From an uncultured Clostridium sp. (GTDB taxonomy: Bacteria; Bacillota_I; Bacilli_A; RF39; UBA660), in NCBI GenBank assembly GCA_905193755.1, contig CAJJPX010000001.1, positions 124,001 to 188,000 of the forward strand: DNA of 64,000 nt, written 5' to 3'. The notes under the pieces were generated by a model, which was given only the letters and a program-made list of their open reading frames with translations, was not told the origin of the DNA and searched no databases. Of this stretch, positions 16,485 through 26,207 are shown in pieces; within the stretch, counting starts at the first letter, position 1; each line of letters starts with the position of its first letter. Made by a program: the position numbers and the translations under genes.

Positions 16485-17630
16485 TTACTCACCTACTTTC
16501 TTACCACAATATGGACAAAATGCTGCATCATTTGGTAACTTTTTACCACAACTACTACACACACTACCAGTCATATTATTACCACATTTAATACAAAATT
16601 TAGTACCACTAGCATTTTCATATCCACAATTACTGCATATTGTTGAATTATCATTTTTAGTAAAAGCACCAACTACATTTTTATTAACTGTATCACTTAC
16701 TTTTGATGAAACACTGCTCATAACACCAAGTCCTACTCCCATATTAGTAAATTGACCAACTGCATTATTAGAAGCCATTTTATCAAGAACATTATATTGT
16801 CTTTCATCTTGATAACTATATCCTTCAGTTTCTCTTTTATGAGCTTTAGCTTCACTATCAATCTTTGTACTCTTAGCTTTAGTTTCTTCATCAATTAATG
16901 TTACTTTTTGTCTTAATTGAGCTTCTGCTACTGCGACACTTTGTTTAAAATATAATTCTTTAAATTCAAGATATTGTTTATCATCTTCAGGTTTCATAAC
17001 AGTAGTTACAAAGAATTTTTCAAGTTCAATACCAAATTCTTCAAAATCATTAGAAAGTAAATTTTTAAGTTCTTCACTAAACTCATTTAAATGACTATCA
17101 ATTTCAAATATACTTATTTCATTTTTATTAATAATTTTAGCAATATAAGATTTAACTTTAACAAGTATAAATGAACTAAAGAATTCATCAATATTTTCCC
17201 CGTCAAAATTATCTTTAATACCAACTAATTTTAATAATAGTTTTCTTGAATCAACTACATTAAATCTCATTTCTCCACAAGCACCTATTTGTATAGGAAA
17301 CTTATATGTTGGTTCTAAAAACTCTATTTTACTACTAGTACCCCATCTTGATGATTTAATAGATTTATCTATAAAGTATACTTCACAATGAAATGGACTT
17401 TTACCACCTGTAGGTAAATTAATTAAATTTCTAAGTAGTGGTATGTTATTTGTTTCAAGTGTATATCTTCCTGAACCAAATAAATCTAATGCCTTTCCAT
17501 CCTTATAAAGTATAGCTTCTTGTGATTCATGTACAATTAGTTGACTACTTGTATTAAAATCAGTTTTAGGATACTTCCATACAATATTTTCATCATCTTT
17601 CTCTTTCTTTATTATTTCAAATAAAGCCAT
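16485..17630 (-). CDS. SPFH/Band-7 domain protein with C-terminal zinc ribbons (YdjI-like)
   Basis: A 381-residue protein without a signal peptide. Residues about 20-260 form an SPFH domain of the YdjI type often annotated virion core protein (VWKYP, LIVHESQEAILYKDGKA, GRYTLETNNIP, GACGEMRFNV). The C-terminus has two zinc ribbons: CSNCGYENASGTKFCIKCG and CSSCGKKLPNDAAFCPYCG. SPFH proteins oligomerise on membranes. The ATG at 17630 has AGGTG about 7 bases upstream, so the longer GTG start is rejected. It lies between the TIR gene and the LRR membrane gene with very short spacing, which supports one functional unit. Confidence 0.85.
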   Translation of the reverse strand: MALFEIIKKEKDDENIVWKYPKTDFNTSSQLIVHESQEAILYKDGKALDLFGSGRYTLETNNIPLLRNLINLPTGGKSPFHCEVYFIDKSIKSSRWGTSSKIEFLEPTYKFPIQIGACGEMRFNVVDSRKLLLKLVGIKDNFDGENIDEFFSSFILVKVKSYIAKIINKNEISIFEIDSHLNEFSEELKNLLSNDFEEFGIELEKFFVTTVMKPEDDKQYLEFKELYFKQSVAVAEAQLRQKVTLIDEETKAKSTKIDSEAKAHKRETEGYSYQDERQYNVLDKMASNNAVGQFTNMGVGLGVMSSVSSKVSDTVNKNVVGAFTKNDNSTICSNCGYENASGTKFCIKCGNNMTGSVCSSCGKKLPNDAAFCPYCGKKVGE

Positions 17631-17654
17631 AATATTCACCTTTCCTTTACTATA

Positions 17655-19478
17655 TTATTCTTTCTCTAATATTTCAACATAATCTTTATTATCAAATTTA
17701 CCACATATCCAACCTTTAACTTCAAATCTTGTTTCTATATTATACCATATTTCACATAATCCATTTGAATCCTTTCTACTATCAAGAACATCATATATTT
17801 CATCTTTTCTAACAATTCCTTTTTCATAACTATAAACATCATCATTACTTCTTATATTAATATGATCAACAATTACCTTAATTTGATCTATTGATGTATC
17901 TCTATCATTTGATTGATTGGGAAGTGGTGAAGTATTTATAATAACACTAATAATTCCTATTATAAATGGTAATATGTAGAAGAATATATTTAATATTTTT
18001 TTATCTTTTGGTATATAGTTTTCAGTAAATTCTTTATTGTTTTTTATTATTTCTTCTTTTTCTTCTTTAGTAACAACAAGTGGTATTTCTTTAATTCCCC
18101 AAGAAGGCTTCATAAATAATAGTGCAATATTAAGTAAAATTATAATATATGTAACAAATGTAGCTGCATTACCAAAGTTATGAAGTTTTAAAATAAATAA
18201 TAATTCTAAAAACACATTAACTATATACATATATTTAGATATTTTATTTGATTTTCTACTAGCAAATCCTAGAAAAAATGCAATCGCAGTAATTATACTA
18301 ACTAATAATTGATATGAATAAAAATTTTTACCTTCACTAACTATACCAAAAGTTTCTCCTAGATAATTATAATAGCCACCGCCGCCATCTACAGAGCACA
18401 AACATATCATACATACAGCCATCATAGCAGATAACACAAATGTAATTACGATATATGAAGTTGAACACTTATCTCTTTTTTCTAAAACATCATATCTTTT
18501 AGATAATTCTTCTTGTTTTTCTCTTTCTTCTTCAAGCATCATTTGTTTGAATTTCTGATACATATCACTATCTATATCAGTAGATTTCTTATTAATGATT
18601 TTTCCTACTGCTGTAATTAAATCTTGCATAGAACCAACTTTATCTATGCATAGTGCTTGTAACATTGAAAACTCTTCTGGTAATTCATAAGCATCCATCT
18701 TACTATAAACTGGAATCAATACTTTTTTCTTTTTATTTTTTATTAAGTCTAAGTATCTACTCCACTCATTTTTAACCCATACTGAATTTAAATTATCAGC
18801 ATTAGTGCCTACCACTAACATAACTTTTGAACTATTAAGTGCTGAAAAGATATATGGTTCATATTCTTCACCAAGTTTATCAGCAAGAGTAATTCTAGCA
18901 AAGAAAACTTTATAATTTAAATCAGTTAATTTATTATATATATCCTGAGCAATAACACTATCGGGAGTTCTATCTCCATTTTTATCTCCTTCTTTATAAC
19001 AAATAAAGATATCATAATTTTCTTCATTATTAGAAATTTCAAGTGCTTTCTTTTGAATATTACTAATAGTTTTTGCTTCTTCTTTATATATATTTAACGC
19101 TTCTCCATAAGCTTTACTAATTATTATTTTATAATCAGGATCAGTTAAAACAGATTCATACTTTGTTCTATGACAAGTAATCATTTTCTTCTTAGTTTTA
19201 GGATCATCTACATATTCAACACCATATCTACAAAGTATTAGTCCCCAATGAGCTTCTAACTGATTTTCATCTATTTCAAGTATAGTTTCATATACACCAT
19301 ATGCTTTATCAAATTCATTTGATAGTCTTAAATTATTAGCTCTATTATATAAATTTAAAAGTTTTTCATTATCAACGCTTGGTAGAGTCATAGTACTTTT
19401 ACAATATAAACATTTACCTATATTACTACCTTCAACTACTTCTATATCTCCACCACACATCTTACATTTAAAAACCAT
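17655..19478 (-). CDS. Zinc ribbon - TPR-like - TIR - membrane - SH3 protein
   Basis: A 607-residue multidomain protein: a zinc ribbon (CKMCGG ... CLYCKS, residues 5-26), a TPR-like helical region (35-80), a TIR domain (about 150-290), a coiled segment, several transmembrane helices (about 340-500) and a C-terminal SH3b-like domain (530-607). The TIR domain starts YDIFICYKEGD and includes KVFFARITLADKLGEEYEPYI and VWVKNEW. The Glu of the last motif fits the catalytic Glu of NAD-cleaving TIRs. GGAGG precedes ATG 19478 by 8 bases, so the longer frame is rejected. TIR proteins of this design occur next to SPFH genes in Firmicutes. A defence or envelope-stress role is inferred. Confidence 0.8.
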   Translation of the reverse strand: MVFKCKMCGGDIEVVEGSNIGKCLYCKSTMTLPSVDNEKLLNLYNRANNLRLSNEFDKAYGVYETILEIDENQLEAHWGLILCRYGVEYVDDPKTKKKMITCHRTKYESVLTDPDYKIIISKAYGEALNIYKEEAKTISNIQKKALEISNNEENYDIFICYKEGDKNGDRTPDSVIAQDIYNKLTDLNYKVFFARITLADKLGEEYEPYIFSALNSSKVMLVVGTNADNLNSVWVKNEWSRYLDLIKNKKKKVLIPVYSKMDAYELPEEFSMLQALCIDKVGSMQDLITAVGKIINKKSTDIDSDMYQKFKQMMLEEEREKQEELSKRYDVLEKRDKCSTSYIVITFVLSAMMAVCMICLCSVDGGGGYYNYLGETFGIVSEGKNFYSYQLLVSIITAIAFFLGFASRKSNKISKYMYIVNVFLELLFILKLHNFGNAATFVTYIIILLNIALLFMKPSWGIKEIPLVVTKEEKEEIIKNNKEFTENYIPKDKKILNIFFYILPFIIGIISVIINTSPLPNQSNDRDTSIDQIKVIVDHINIRSNDDVYSYEKGIVRKDEIYDVLDSRKDSNGLCEIWYNIETRFEVKGWICGKFDNKDYVEILEKE

Positions 19479-19552
19479 TGTTACTGCCTCCATGCTAAAC
19501 ATATTTTACCATAGATACATTTATACTTCAATTATAACTAAATGAAATTTTA

Positions 19553-19845
19553 CTATTTATGTTGATTTTTTCTCTCTTCTAATATTGTATCCATTAACTC
19601 ATCAAATCCATAAAACATATCTTCTGCTATCCACATTAAATCTTCTTTTTGATAATCTATACACTCATACATAAAATCACTTAAATCAGCACAGCTATAT
19701 TTATATACATTTTTATAATTAAATACTGTCCTACTAAATAACCTAAATACTTTTTAGCTTCCCTCTTTATCTCTTTATCACTACATATATTAATAATAGT
19801 ACATAAAGAACAAATAGTCTTTTGAAATAAACTTCTTATTTTCAT
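19553..19845 (-). pseudogene. Frameshifted small gene of unknown function
   Basis: From ATG 19845 one frame reads MKIRSLFQKTICSLCTI and continues to about KKYLGYL. The reading then continues in another frame through CADLSDFMYECIDYQKEDL to a stop at 19553. The total of 293 bases is not a multiple of three, so a single-base shift near 19735-19745 splits a protein of about 97 residues. I do not recognise the family. A sequencing error is possible, but there is no homopolymer at the exact switch. Confidence 0.5.
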
Positions 19846-19923
19846 AACACATCACTACAATTATAATAACACATAATTGTATTCTTATCTTTATTAACTT
19901 ATAATAAACCTAAGAGGTAACAT

Positions 19924-20496
19924 ATGAAAGCATATTTAGATATTGAAAACTCAAGAACTCAAAAAGTAATAACAATATGTGTTAATATAATTAAATACAA
20001 AGTAGACAATGAAATAATATTTGATATATCACCTTTAAATAATAAAGAATTAAAATTACTAGAAAATGCTATAAATGAAAAACTAACATACACAGACATA
20101 GAAATGTTTTTTATTGATAATAACAAAACACCTGATTTTGGCCCTGATTACAGCTATAAAATCATTGACAATAAATTAATACTTACAAGGATTACTAAAA
20201 AGAAGGCTGAAAAAATAAAAGATGAACTTAAAAACGAAGACTGGACACTAAACTATGAAGAAGACTTTAATATCATTGGGAAAAACTTTCTAAAAACAAA
20301 CTACAACTATTTACTAATTTATAAAGATAATGAATTCAAATCAAAATATTATAAAAACAAACCAAAAGATTCAATATTTATGGACTTATTTTTTAATAAA
20401 AACTATAAAATGATAGCTCTATTCAAAAGAAAAGAAACAAACTCTAAAAATATAAGAGATAATCTAGAATATATAAACTCTTACTTTGAAGAATAA
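19924..20496 (+). CDS. Hypothetical protein, plus strand
   Basis: A 190-residue soluble, Lys/Asn-rich protein with no signal peptide, membrane segment or Cys-rich motif. AGAGG lies 8 bases upstream of the ATG, and a strong terminator follows directly. I recognise no family. It is the only plus-strand gene among minus-strand orphan genes and stands alone, which suggests a recently acquired or fast-evolving cassette. Its base composition matches its surroundings. Confidence 0.65.
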   Translation: MKAYLDIENSRTQKVITICVNIIKYKVDNEIIFDISPLNNKELKLLENAINEKLTYTDIEMFFIDNNKTPDFGPDYSYKIIDNKLILTRITKKKAEKIKDELKNEDWTLNYEEDFNIIGKNFLKTNYNYLLIYKDNEFKSKYYKNKPKDSIFMDLFFNKNYKMIALFKRKETNSKNIRDNLEYINSYFEE

Positions 20497-20526
20497 ATGG
20501 AATGACAAAGCATTCCATTTTTATTT
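20495..20526 (+). terminator. Bidirectional terminator between convergent genes
   Basis: A perfect 10-bp stem pairs AAATGGAATG (20495-20504) with CATTCCATTT (20511-20520). A T-rich run follows on the plus strand. The convergent gene on the minus strand ends at 20521. Confidence 0.8.
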
Positions 20527-21111
20527 ATATTTTTCTCCTAATAATGTACCATCAACTTTATAAAGACCTATCCCATCTATAGAAGGAAGTATTTTTAAAT
20601 ATCTATCTAATAAGTCATCTATTGATACAAAAGCAGGTATTTCACATAATTCATCTATTGGCTCATAAGGAGCAAAATCTTCCATAAAAAGTTCAAGCGT
20701 AGGACTATACATTCCAAGTTTATAAGAACCATCCTTGTAATAATATACAATTCTATAACCATCTTTAGCTTCCACAAAATTATAATCATATATTAATTCA
20801 TCAACATATACTTCTCTATCATCTACTTTTGATACATTACTTCTAACAAGCTTTTCTATGCATGTACCATCAACTCTATATATTGCTACTCCCAAAGCTT
20901 TATCATTTATCAATAAAAATCTATTTAATAAATCATTTATATTAGTAAATTTATAATTATCAAATTTTAATGCAAAATCTTCTATATTCTTAGCATAATA
21001 TCCTCTTTGAGGAACTTCGTGGTAAATATCATATATATATACAATTCTATAGCCTTCGTCATATATTACATTTTTTTCATATCTACATAATTCACTTTTG
21101 TCTATTTTCAT
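20521..21111 (-). CDS. Hypothetical protein with an internal duplication
   Basis: A 196-residue soluble protein made of two related halves. Residues about 14-90 and 98-192 share the order EGYRIVYIYD / DGYRIVYYYKD, then NINDLLNRFL / SIDDLLDRYLKI, then ALGVAIYRVDGTCI / GIGLYKVDGTLL. So it is a tandem duplication of an approximately 85-residue unit. There is no signal peptide and no catalytic motif. The family is not recognised. It sits in the orphan cluster with the putative metallopeptidase gene. Confidence 0.65.
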   Translation of the reverse strand: MKIDKSELCRYEKNVIYDEGYRIVYIYDIYHEVPQRGYYAKNIEDFALKFDNYKFTNINDLLNRFLLINDKALGVAIYRVDGTCIEKLVRSNVSKVDDREVYVDELIYDYNFVEAKDGYRIVYYYKDGSYKLGMYSPTLELFMEDFAPYEPIDELCEIPAFVSIDDLLDRYLKILPSIDGIGLYKVDGTLLGEKYK

Positions 21112-21140
21112 TAACTACTCCTTTAATTTAAAAATAATAA

Positions 21141-21923
21141 TCACATAATCTTAATACCATTTGTAAAAAACTTTTTGCTTTTTGATATTACCTTCATTGC
21201 AGTTTCACAATATTCATCATCCGAAATATCTAAGCCATAATAAAACCTATCATCTAATTCTTTAAAAACCGAAAAATCATATTTAGATAGAATAAATATT
21301 TTATCAATCATAGTAAAATATGTTTTTAAAGGTGAACTAACCATCCTTCCATTATAATGATACCCCCTAATATTTCTTTTTAAAATTTCAAAATCAAATA
21401 ATTCTACTAAGTTATTTACAGTACTCTTTATATAGAGCAACAAAGAGGAAATCTCTAATATTGATTTAATTTCTGCAAATCTTTCAGCAGGAGCACATTC
21501 ATATAATTTATCATCGTATATAACATCACAACTATTTATTTGTGAATCTCTAATAATGTTAGAATCAAAATTATCAGCATTAATATATTTTTGCTGAATA
21601 GCATGTTCAACCTCATGAAAAATAACTTGAATAATTCTTAAATTTATATATAATATCTTTTCAAAATCATCCAAAACTAATATTTCACTATTTATATCTA
21701 CTATCATTTTTTTTAAAACATTTTCAAAAAGAAAAATTTCCTTTTTATTAATAGAATAAGAAGCAAGAATATTGCTTCCTATTCTATGGATTTCTATATT
21801 GCTTATATAATCATTTAATTGCTTATCTATAATTATAAACTCAATAATTCTATAAATGTCATAAATATTAATAATTTGATGCGCCTTAGATTTATCAAAA
21901 ACAATTTTTAAAATACCTTCCAT
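21141..21923 (-). CDS. Putative zincin-type metallopeptidase (HEVEH motif)
   Basis: A 260-residue protein without a signal peptide. The segment IIQVIFHEVEHAIQQKY holds HExxH, and about 50 residues later ECAPAERFAEIKS could supply a third ligand Glu. This spacing is typical of small zincins found in accessory and mobile regions. It is preceded by a short acidic gene and followed by the duplicated-domain gene, each within 40 bases. The substrate is unknown. The motif could occur by chance, but its location in an amphipathic helix and the downstream AERxAE support a real active site. Confidence 0.55.
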   Translation of the reverse strand: MEGILKIVFDKSKAHQIINIYDIYRIIEFIIIDKQLNDYISNIEIHRIGSNILASYSINKKEIFLFENVLKKMIVDINSEILVLDDFEKILYINLRIIQVIFHEVEHAIQQKYINADNFDSNIIRDSQINSCDVIYDDKLYECAPAERFAEIKSILEISSLLLYIKSTVNNLVELFDFEILKRNIRGYHYNGRMVSSPLKTYFTMIDKIFILSKYDFSVFKELDDRFYYGLDISDDEYCETAMKVISKSKKFFTNGIKIM

Positions 21924-21960
21924 ACATTTATATCTTTTTAATGTGCTATATAACCAATAA

Positions 21961-22302
21961 TTATTTTTTTAATTTTAAAATCATTTGTTCTTTTTGTTTA
22001 GAATTTATTAAATCTATTTCTTCCTCAGTAAATAATATAGAATTTGAATATTTAAGCCAAGGATTATACCAAGGTCTTCCATATGATTTTTCGTCTTCTG
22101 GTTCTCTTCCAGGTCTAGGATCATTTACATTATCATGACCATGACCTTTTGTCCAATCGCCTTCTGTTGGAGTATATATATCACCCTTTTCTACATCAAT
22201 ATATACATCAATACCATCATCATTCATACACTCTGCTGACTCTAAATAATCAGCATATGCTTGACAATCTCCATTAAAATCATCCAAAGTTTTTCTAGCC
22301 AT
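21961..22302 (-). CDS. Hypothetical acidic protein
   Basis: A 113-residue acidic protein. The N-terminus MARKTLDDFNGDCQAYADYL is helical, followed by a Gly/Pro/Asp-rich middle (KGHGHDNVNDPRPGREP), an aromatic patch (GRPWYNPWLKY) and a charged C-terminal helix. GGGAG precedes the ATG. The His/Asp motif could bind metal. No family is recognised. It is the first gene of the orphan cluster that continues with the HEVEH protein; the two may be functionally linked. Confidence 0.6.
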   Translation of the reverse strand: MARKTLDDFNGDCQAYADYLESAECMNDDGIDVYIDVEKGDIYTPTEGDWTKGHGHDNVNDPRPGREPEDEKSYGRPWYNPWLKYSNSILFTEEEIDLINSKQKEQMILKLKK

Positions 22303-22482
22303 TAATTCATCTCCCTTACTTTTTTTGATAATAACACATTAAAACTCCTTTCACCAATTAAATTAATAATATCAAACAATATTTTCTCCTAATAAAATAA
22401 TAAATTAAAAATAAGTAAAAATCAAGTTAACAAATAATTAATCTTAAGTTCTAATTACAAATATGCTTGAATAAATAATAAT

Positions 22483-22516
22483 ACAAAAAAGAAAATGCAT
22501 TAAGCATTTTCTTTTT
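22483..22516 (-). terminator. rpoBC operon terminator
   Basis: Arms GAAAATGC (22491-22498) and GCATTTTC (22504-22511), with six T on the minus strand. The hairpin contains the rpoC stop codon. Confidence 0.8.
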
Positions 22517-25500
22517 CATCATTCTCTTTTTCTGGTTCAGCCATTGCATCTACAACATCTTCATTTTTATCATCAGATAAGAATTTTTCTTCTAGTACTT
22601 CAGCAGCATCATCATCTAAAAGTTCATTCTTTAGGATAACTTCAATATTATTATATTGTTTAGCTCCTGTACCAGCAGGAATTAATTTACCTAAGATAAC
22701 GTTTTCTTTAAGTCCATGTAACATATCCATCTTACCACGAGTAGCAGCATCTGTTAAGATTCTTGTAGTTTCTTGGAATGATGCAGCTGATAAGAATGAA
22801 TCTGTTTCTAATGAAGCTTTAGTTATACCTAACATAATTGGTTTTCCAGTAGCTGGAACTCCACCTGATAAGATAACTGGTTTATTGATTTCAGCAAATT
22901 CTCTTAGAGGAACTGTAAGTCCTTCAATTAAGTTTGTATCTCCTGGATCAACAACTTTAATCTTAGTAATCATTCTTCTAACAACTGTTTCAACATGTTT
23001 ATCTGAAACATCAACACCTTGACTCTTATAAACTTTTTGAATTTCTTTTAAGATGTAACCTTGTACTGTAGTAGGGTCAGTAACAGCTAGTAATTCTTTT
23101 GGAGAAATACTTCCTTCTGTTAGTGGATCTCCAGCATTTACAACGTCACCCTTTTCAACTCTAAGTTTAGCATTGTATTGAGTAACATGTTCACGAGTTT
23201 CAACATCGTTAGTAATATATATTTTAAATCTATTATTCTTATCATCAGTAATCTTAGTAATCTTACCATTGATTTCAGCGATAGTAGCTTTAGCTTTAGG
23301 AATACGAGCTTCGAAAAGTTCTTCAACTCTTGGAAGACCTTGAGTGATATCTGCAGCTGATGCAACACCACCTGTATGGAATGTACGCATTGTTAATTGT
23401 GTACCTGGCTCACCGATTGATTGAGCAGCCATAATACCAGTTGCTTCACCTACTTCTACTAAGTTACCAGTAGCAAGGTTAAGTCCATAACATTTTTGAC
23501 ATACACCATTAGTACACTTACATGTAAGTACACTTCTGATTTCCATCTTAGTAATTCCAGCTTTTTCTATCTTATCAGCAATCTTTTCAGTAATTAATGC
23601 ACCCTTATCAACTAATACTTCTTTAGTTTCAGGATTTAATACTTTTTGATTTGAGAAACGACCTGTTATTCTATCTTTAAAGCTTTCAATAACAGCTCCA
23701 CTCTTTTCATCAGTGAATGCTTCAACTTCAATACCTTGAATAGTTCCACAATCTTCTTCACGTACAATTATATCTTGTACAACATCAACTAAACGTCTTG
23801 TTAAGTAACCTGCATCTGCAGTCTTAAGAGCTGTATCGGCAGTTCCTTTTCTAGATCCATGTGTTGATAAGAAGAATTCTTGAACGTCTAATCCTTCACG
23901 GAATGAAGCTAAGATTGGAATTTCTACTTGACCACCATCTGGTTTAGCCATAATACCACGCATACCAGCAAGTTGTCCTAATTGGTTTGCAGAACCTCTG
24001 GCTCCAGAGTTAATAATCATTGATAATGGATTTTCTACATCTTGTTTTAGTAATTCACCTAATTTACCCTGAACATTATTTGTAGCATCTGTCCATAATT
24101 TAATAACTTTATTATGTCTTTCTTCATCAGTTATAAGACCACGTTTAAATTGTTTATTGATTTTTTCAATTGTTGCATTTGTTTCTTCTATAATAGCTTC
24201 TTTTTCATGGTTAACTGGTATATCAGAAAGTGAAATTGTTATACCAGATTTAGTACTATATTTAAATCCTAAATCTTTTAATTTATCTAAGAAAATTGAT
24301 GTTTCTGTAGTTTTATATCTCTTAAATATTTGAGCAATTATTTTTCCTAAATCTTTTTTAATTAAAGCAGGAATTAATGGTAATTTAGCAACTTCTTCTG
24401 GAAGATTCTTACCTTTTTCAATAAAGAATTTATCTGGAGTCATAACTTCAATATTTTCTTTACTTCCTTCATTAATATAAGGATAAGTATCTGGGAATAT
24501 TTCATTGAATATTATTTTACCAGCAGTAGTTACTATATATTTATTTTTTTGTTCATCTGTCCAAACTTTATGTTTAAATTCCTTAGTTGGAATACATACT
24601 CTAGTATGAAGAGTAATATCACGTCTTTCATAAGCCATTAATACTTCATTTGGATCTTTATATGCTTTACCTTCATTAGGTTCACCAGCAAGTTCTAATG
24701 TTAGATAATAGTTACCTAATACCATATCTTGAGATGGTGTAACGATTGGTTTTCCATCTTTTGGATCAAGTATATTATTAGCACCTAACATTAATAATCT
24801 AGCTTCAGCTTGAGCTTCTTCACTAATTGGAATATGAATAGCCATTTGATCACCATCGAAGTCAGCATTGAATCCACTACAAACTAGTGGGTGTAATCTT
24901 AATGCTTTACCACTAACTAAGATTGGTTCGAATGCTTGAATAGAAAGTCTATGTAGTGTTGGAGCACGGTTTAATAATACTGGATGTTCACGAATAACAT
25001 CTTCTACTACATCCCATACTCTTTCATCTTGTACATCTATTATCTTCTTAGCAGCTTTAATATTATGAGCTATTCCTCTTTCAACTAATTGTTGCATAAC
25101 ATATGGTTTGAATAATTCAAGAGCCATATCTTTAGGTACACCACATTGATACATTTTAAGACTAGGTCCTACTACGATAACTGAACGACCACTATAGTCA
25201 ACACGTTTACCTAATAGGTTTTGTCTAAATCTACCTTGTTTACCTTTTAACATTGATGATAATGATTTAAGTGGTCTATTTCCTACACCAGAAACACTTC
25301 TACCACGTCTTCCATTATCAATTAAAGCATCTACTGCTTCTTGAAGCATACGTTTTTCATTTTGAACAATGATTGTTGGAGCTTCAAGTTCTAATAATTT
25401 TTTAAGACGATTATTTCTATTAATAATTCTTCTATATAAATCATTTAAATCTGAAGTAGCAAATCTTCCACCTGGAAGTTGAATCATAGGTCTTAGATCT

Positions 25501-26207
25501 GGTGGTATTACTGGAAGTACATCTAGTATCATCCATTCAGGTCTTTGACCACTTTCAAGGAATGAATTTAAGCAATCTAATCTCTTAACTAATCTAATTT
25601 TCTTTTGTCCTTGAGCTTTTTCTACTTCTTTCTTTAATTCTTCTACTTCTTTTTCAAGATCAACTTCAGTAAGTAATTGTTTAATTGCTTCAGCACCCAT
25701 ACCTACTTTGAATTCATCACCATATTTTTCATAATATGCTCTGTATTCTTTATCAGATAATGTTTGCTTTTTAGCAAGAGGTGCAATTCCTGGATCAAGT
25801 ACTATATAACTAACAAAATATAATACTTCTTCTAACTCACGAGGACTAATATCAAGTACAAGTCCCATTTTAGGAGGTACACCCTTTGCATACCAAATGT
25901 GGCTAACAGGACTAGCAAGTTCAATATGTCCCATTCTTTCTCTACGTACTTTAGCACGTGTTACTTCTACACCACATCTATCACAAATAACATTTTTATA
26001 TCTTAATCTTTTATATTTTTTACAACTACATTCAAAGTCTTTAGTTGGACCGAATATCTTTTCACAGAAAAGTCCATCTCTTTCAGGGTTTAAAGTTCTG
26101 TAGTTAATAGTTTCTGGTTTCTTTACTTCACCATAAGACCATTCACGAATCTTTTCAGGAGAAGCAATACCAATACGAATTCCATCAAATTCATTAACTT
26201 CCATCAT
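22500..26207 (-). CDS. rpoC: RNA polymerase beta' subunit
   Basis: A 1235-residue beta' subunit. The N-terminal zinc site (CSCKKYKRLRYKNVICDRCG), the catalytic NADFDGDQMAIH motif, the bridge-helix/trigger-loop region (GSRKGTADTALKTADAGYLTR) and the second zinc site (CTCKCTNGVCQKCYG) are all present. The length is normal for Firmicutes and there is no large insertion. The start codon overlaps the rpoB stop by one base (TAATG), and a strong AAAGGGG ribosome site lies within rpoB. The C-terminal tail is acidic. Confidence 0.98.
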   Translation of the reverse strand: MMEVNEFDGIRIGIASPEKIREWSYGEVKKPETINYRTLNPERDGLFCEKIFGPTKDFECSCKKYKRLRYKNVICDRCGVEVTRAKVRRERMGHIELASPVSHIWYAKGVPPKMGLVLDISPRELEEVLYFVSYIVLDPGIAPLAKKQTLSDKEYRAYYEKYGDEFKVGMGAEAIKQLLTEVDLEKEVEELKKEVEKAQGQKKIRLVKRLDCLNSFLESGQRPEWMILDVLPVIPPDLRPMIQLPGGRFATSDLNDLYRRIINRNNRLKKLLELEAPTIIVQNEKRMLQEAVDALIDNGRRGRSVSGVGNRPLKSLSSMLKGKQGRFRQNLLGKRVDYSGRSVIVVGPSLKMYQCGVPKDMALELFKPYVMQQLVERGIAHNIKAAKKIIDVQDERVWDVVEDVIREHPVLLNRAPTLHRLSIQAFEPILVSGKALRLHPLVCSGFNADFDGDQMAIHIPISEEAQAEARLLMLGANNILDPKDGKPIVTPSQDMVLGNYYLTLELAGEPNEGKAYKDPNEVLMAYERRDITLHTRVCIPTKEFKHKVWTDEQKNKYIVTTAGKIIFNEIFPDTYPYINEGSKENIEVMTPDKFFIEKGKNLPEEVAKLPLIPALIKKDLGKIIAQIFKRYKTTETSIFLDKLKDLGFKYSTKSGITISLSDIPVNHEKEAIIEETNATIEKINKQFKRGLITDEERHNKVIKLWTDATNNVQGKLGELLKQDVENPLSMIINSGARGSANQLGQLAGMRGIMAKPDGGQVEIPILASFREGLDVQEFFLSTHGSRKGTADTALKTADAGYLTRRLVDVVQDIIVREEDCGTIQGIEVEAFTDEKSGAVIESFKDRITGRFSNQKVLNPETKEVLVDKGALITEKIADKIEKAGITKMEIRSVLTCKCTNGVCQKCYGLNLATGNLVEVGEATGIMAAQSIGEPGTQLTMRTFHTGGVASAADITQGLPRVEELFEARIPKAKATIAEINGKITKITDDKNNRFKIYITNDVETREHVTQYNAKLRVEKGDVVNAGDPLTEGSISPKELLAVTDPTTVQGYILKEIQKVYKSQGVDVSDKHVETVVRRMITKIKVVDPGDTNLIEGLTVPLREFAEINKPVILSGGVPATGKPIMLGITKASLETDSFLSAASFQETTRILTDAATRGKMDMLHGLKENVILGKLIPAGTGAKQYNNIEVILKNELLDDDAAEVLEEKFLSDDKNEDVVDAMAEPEKENDEKENA

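Noticed and set aside
23138..23371. Alternative minus-strand frame inside rpoC
   Set aside because: Shadow of a highly conserved gene.
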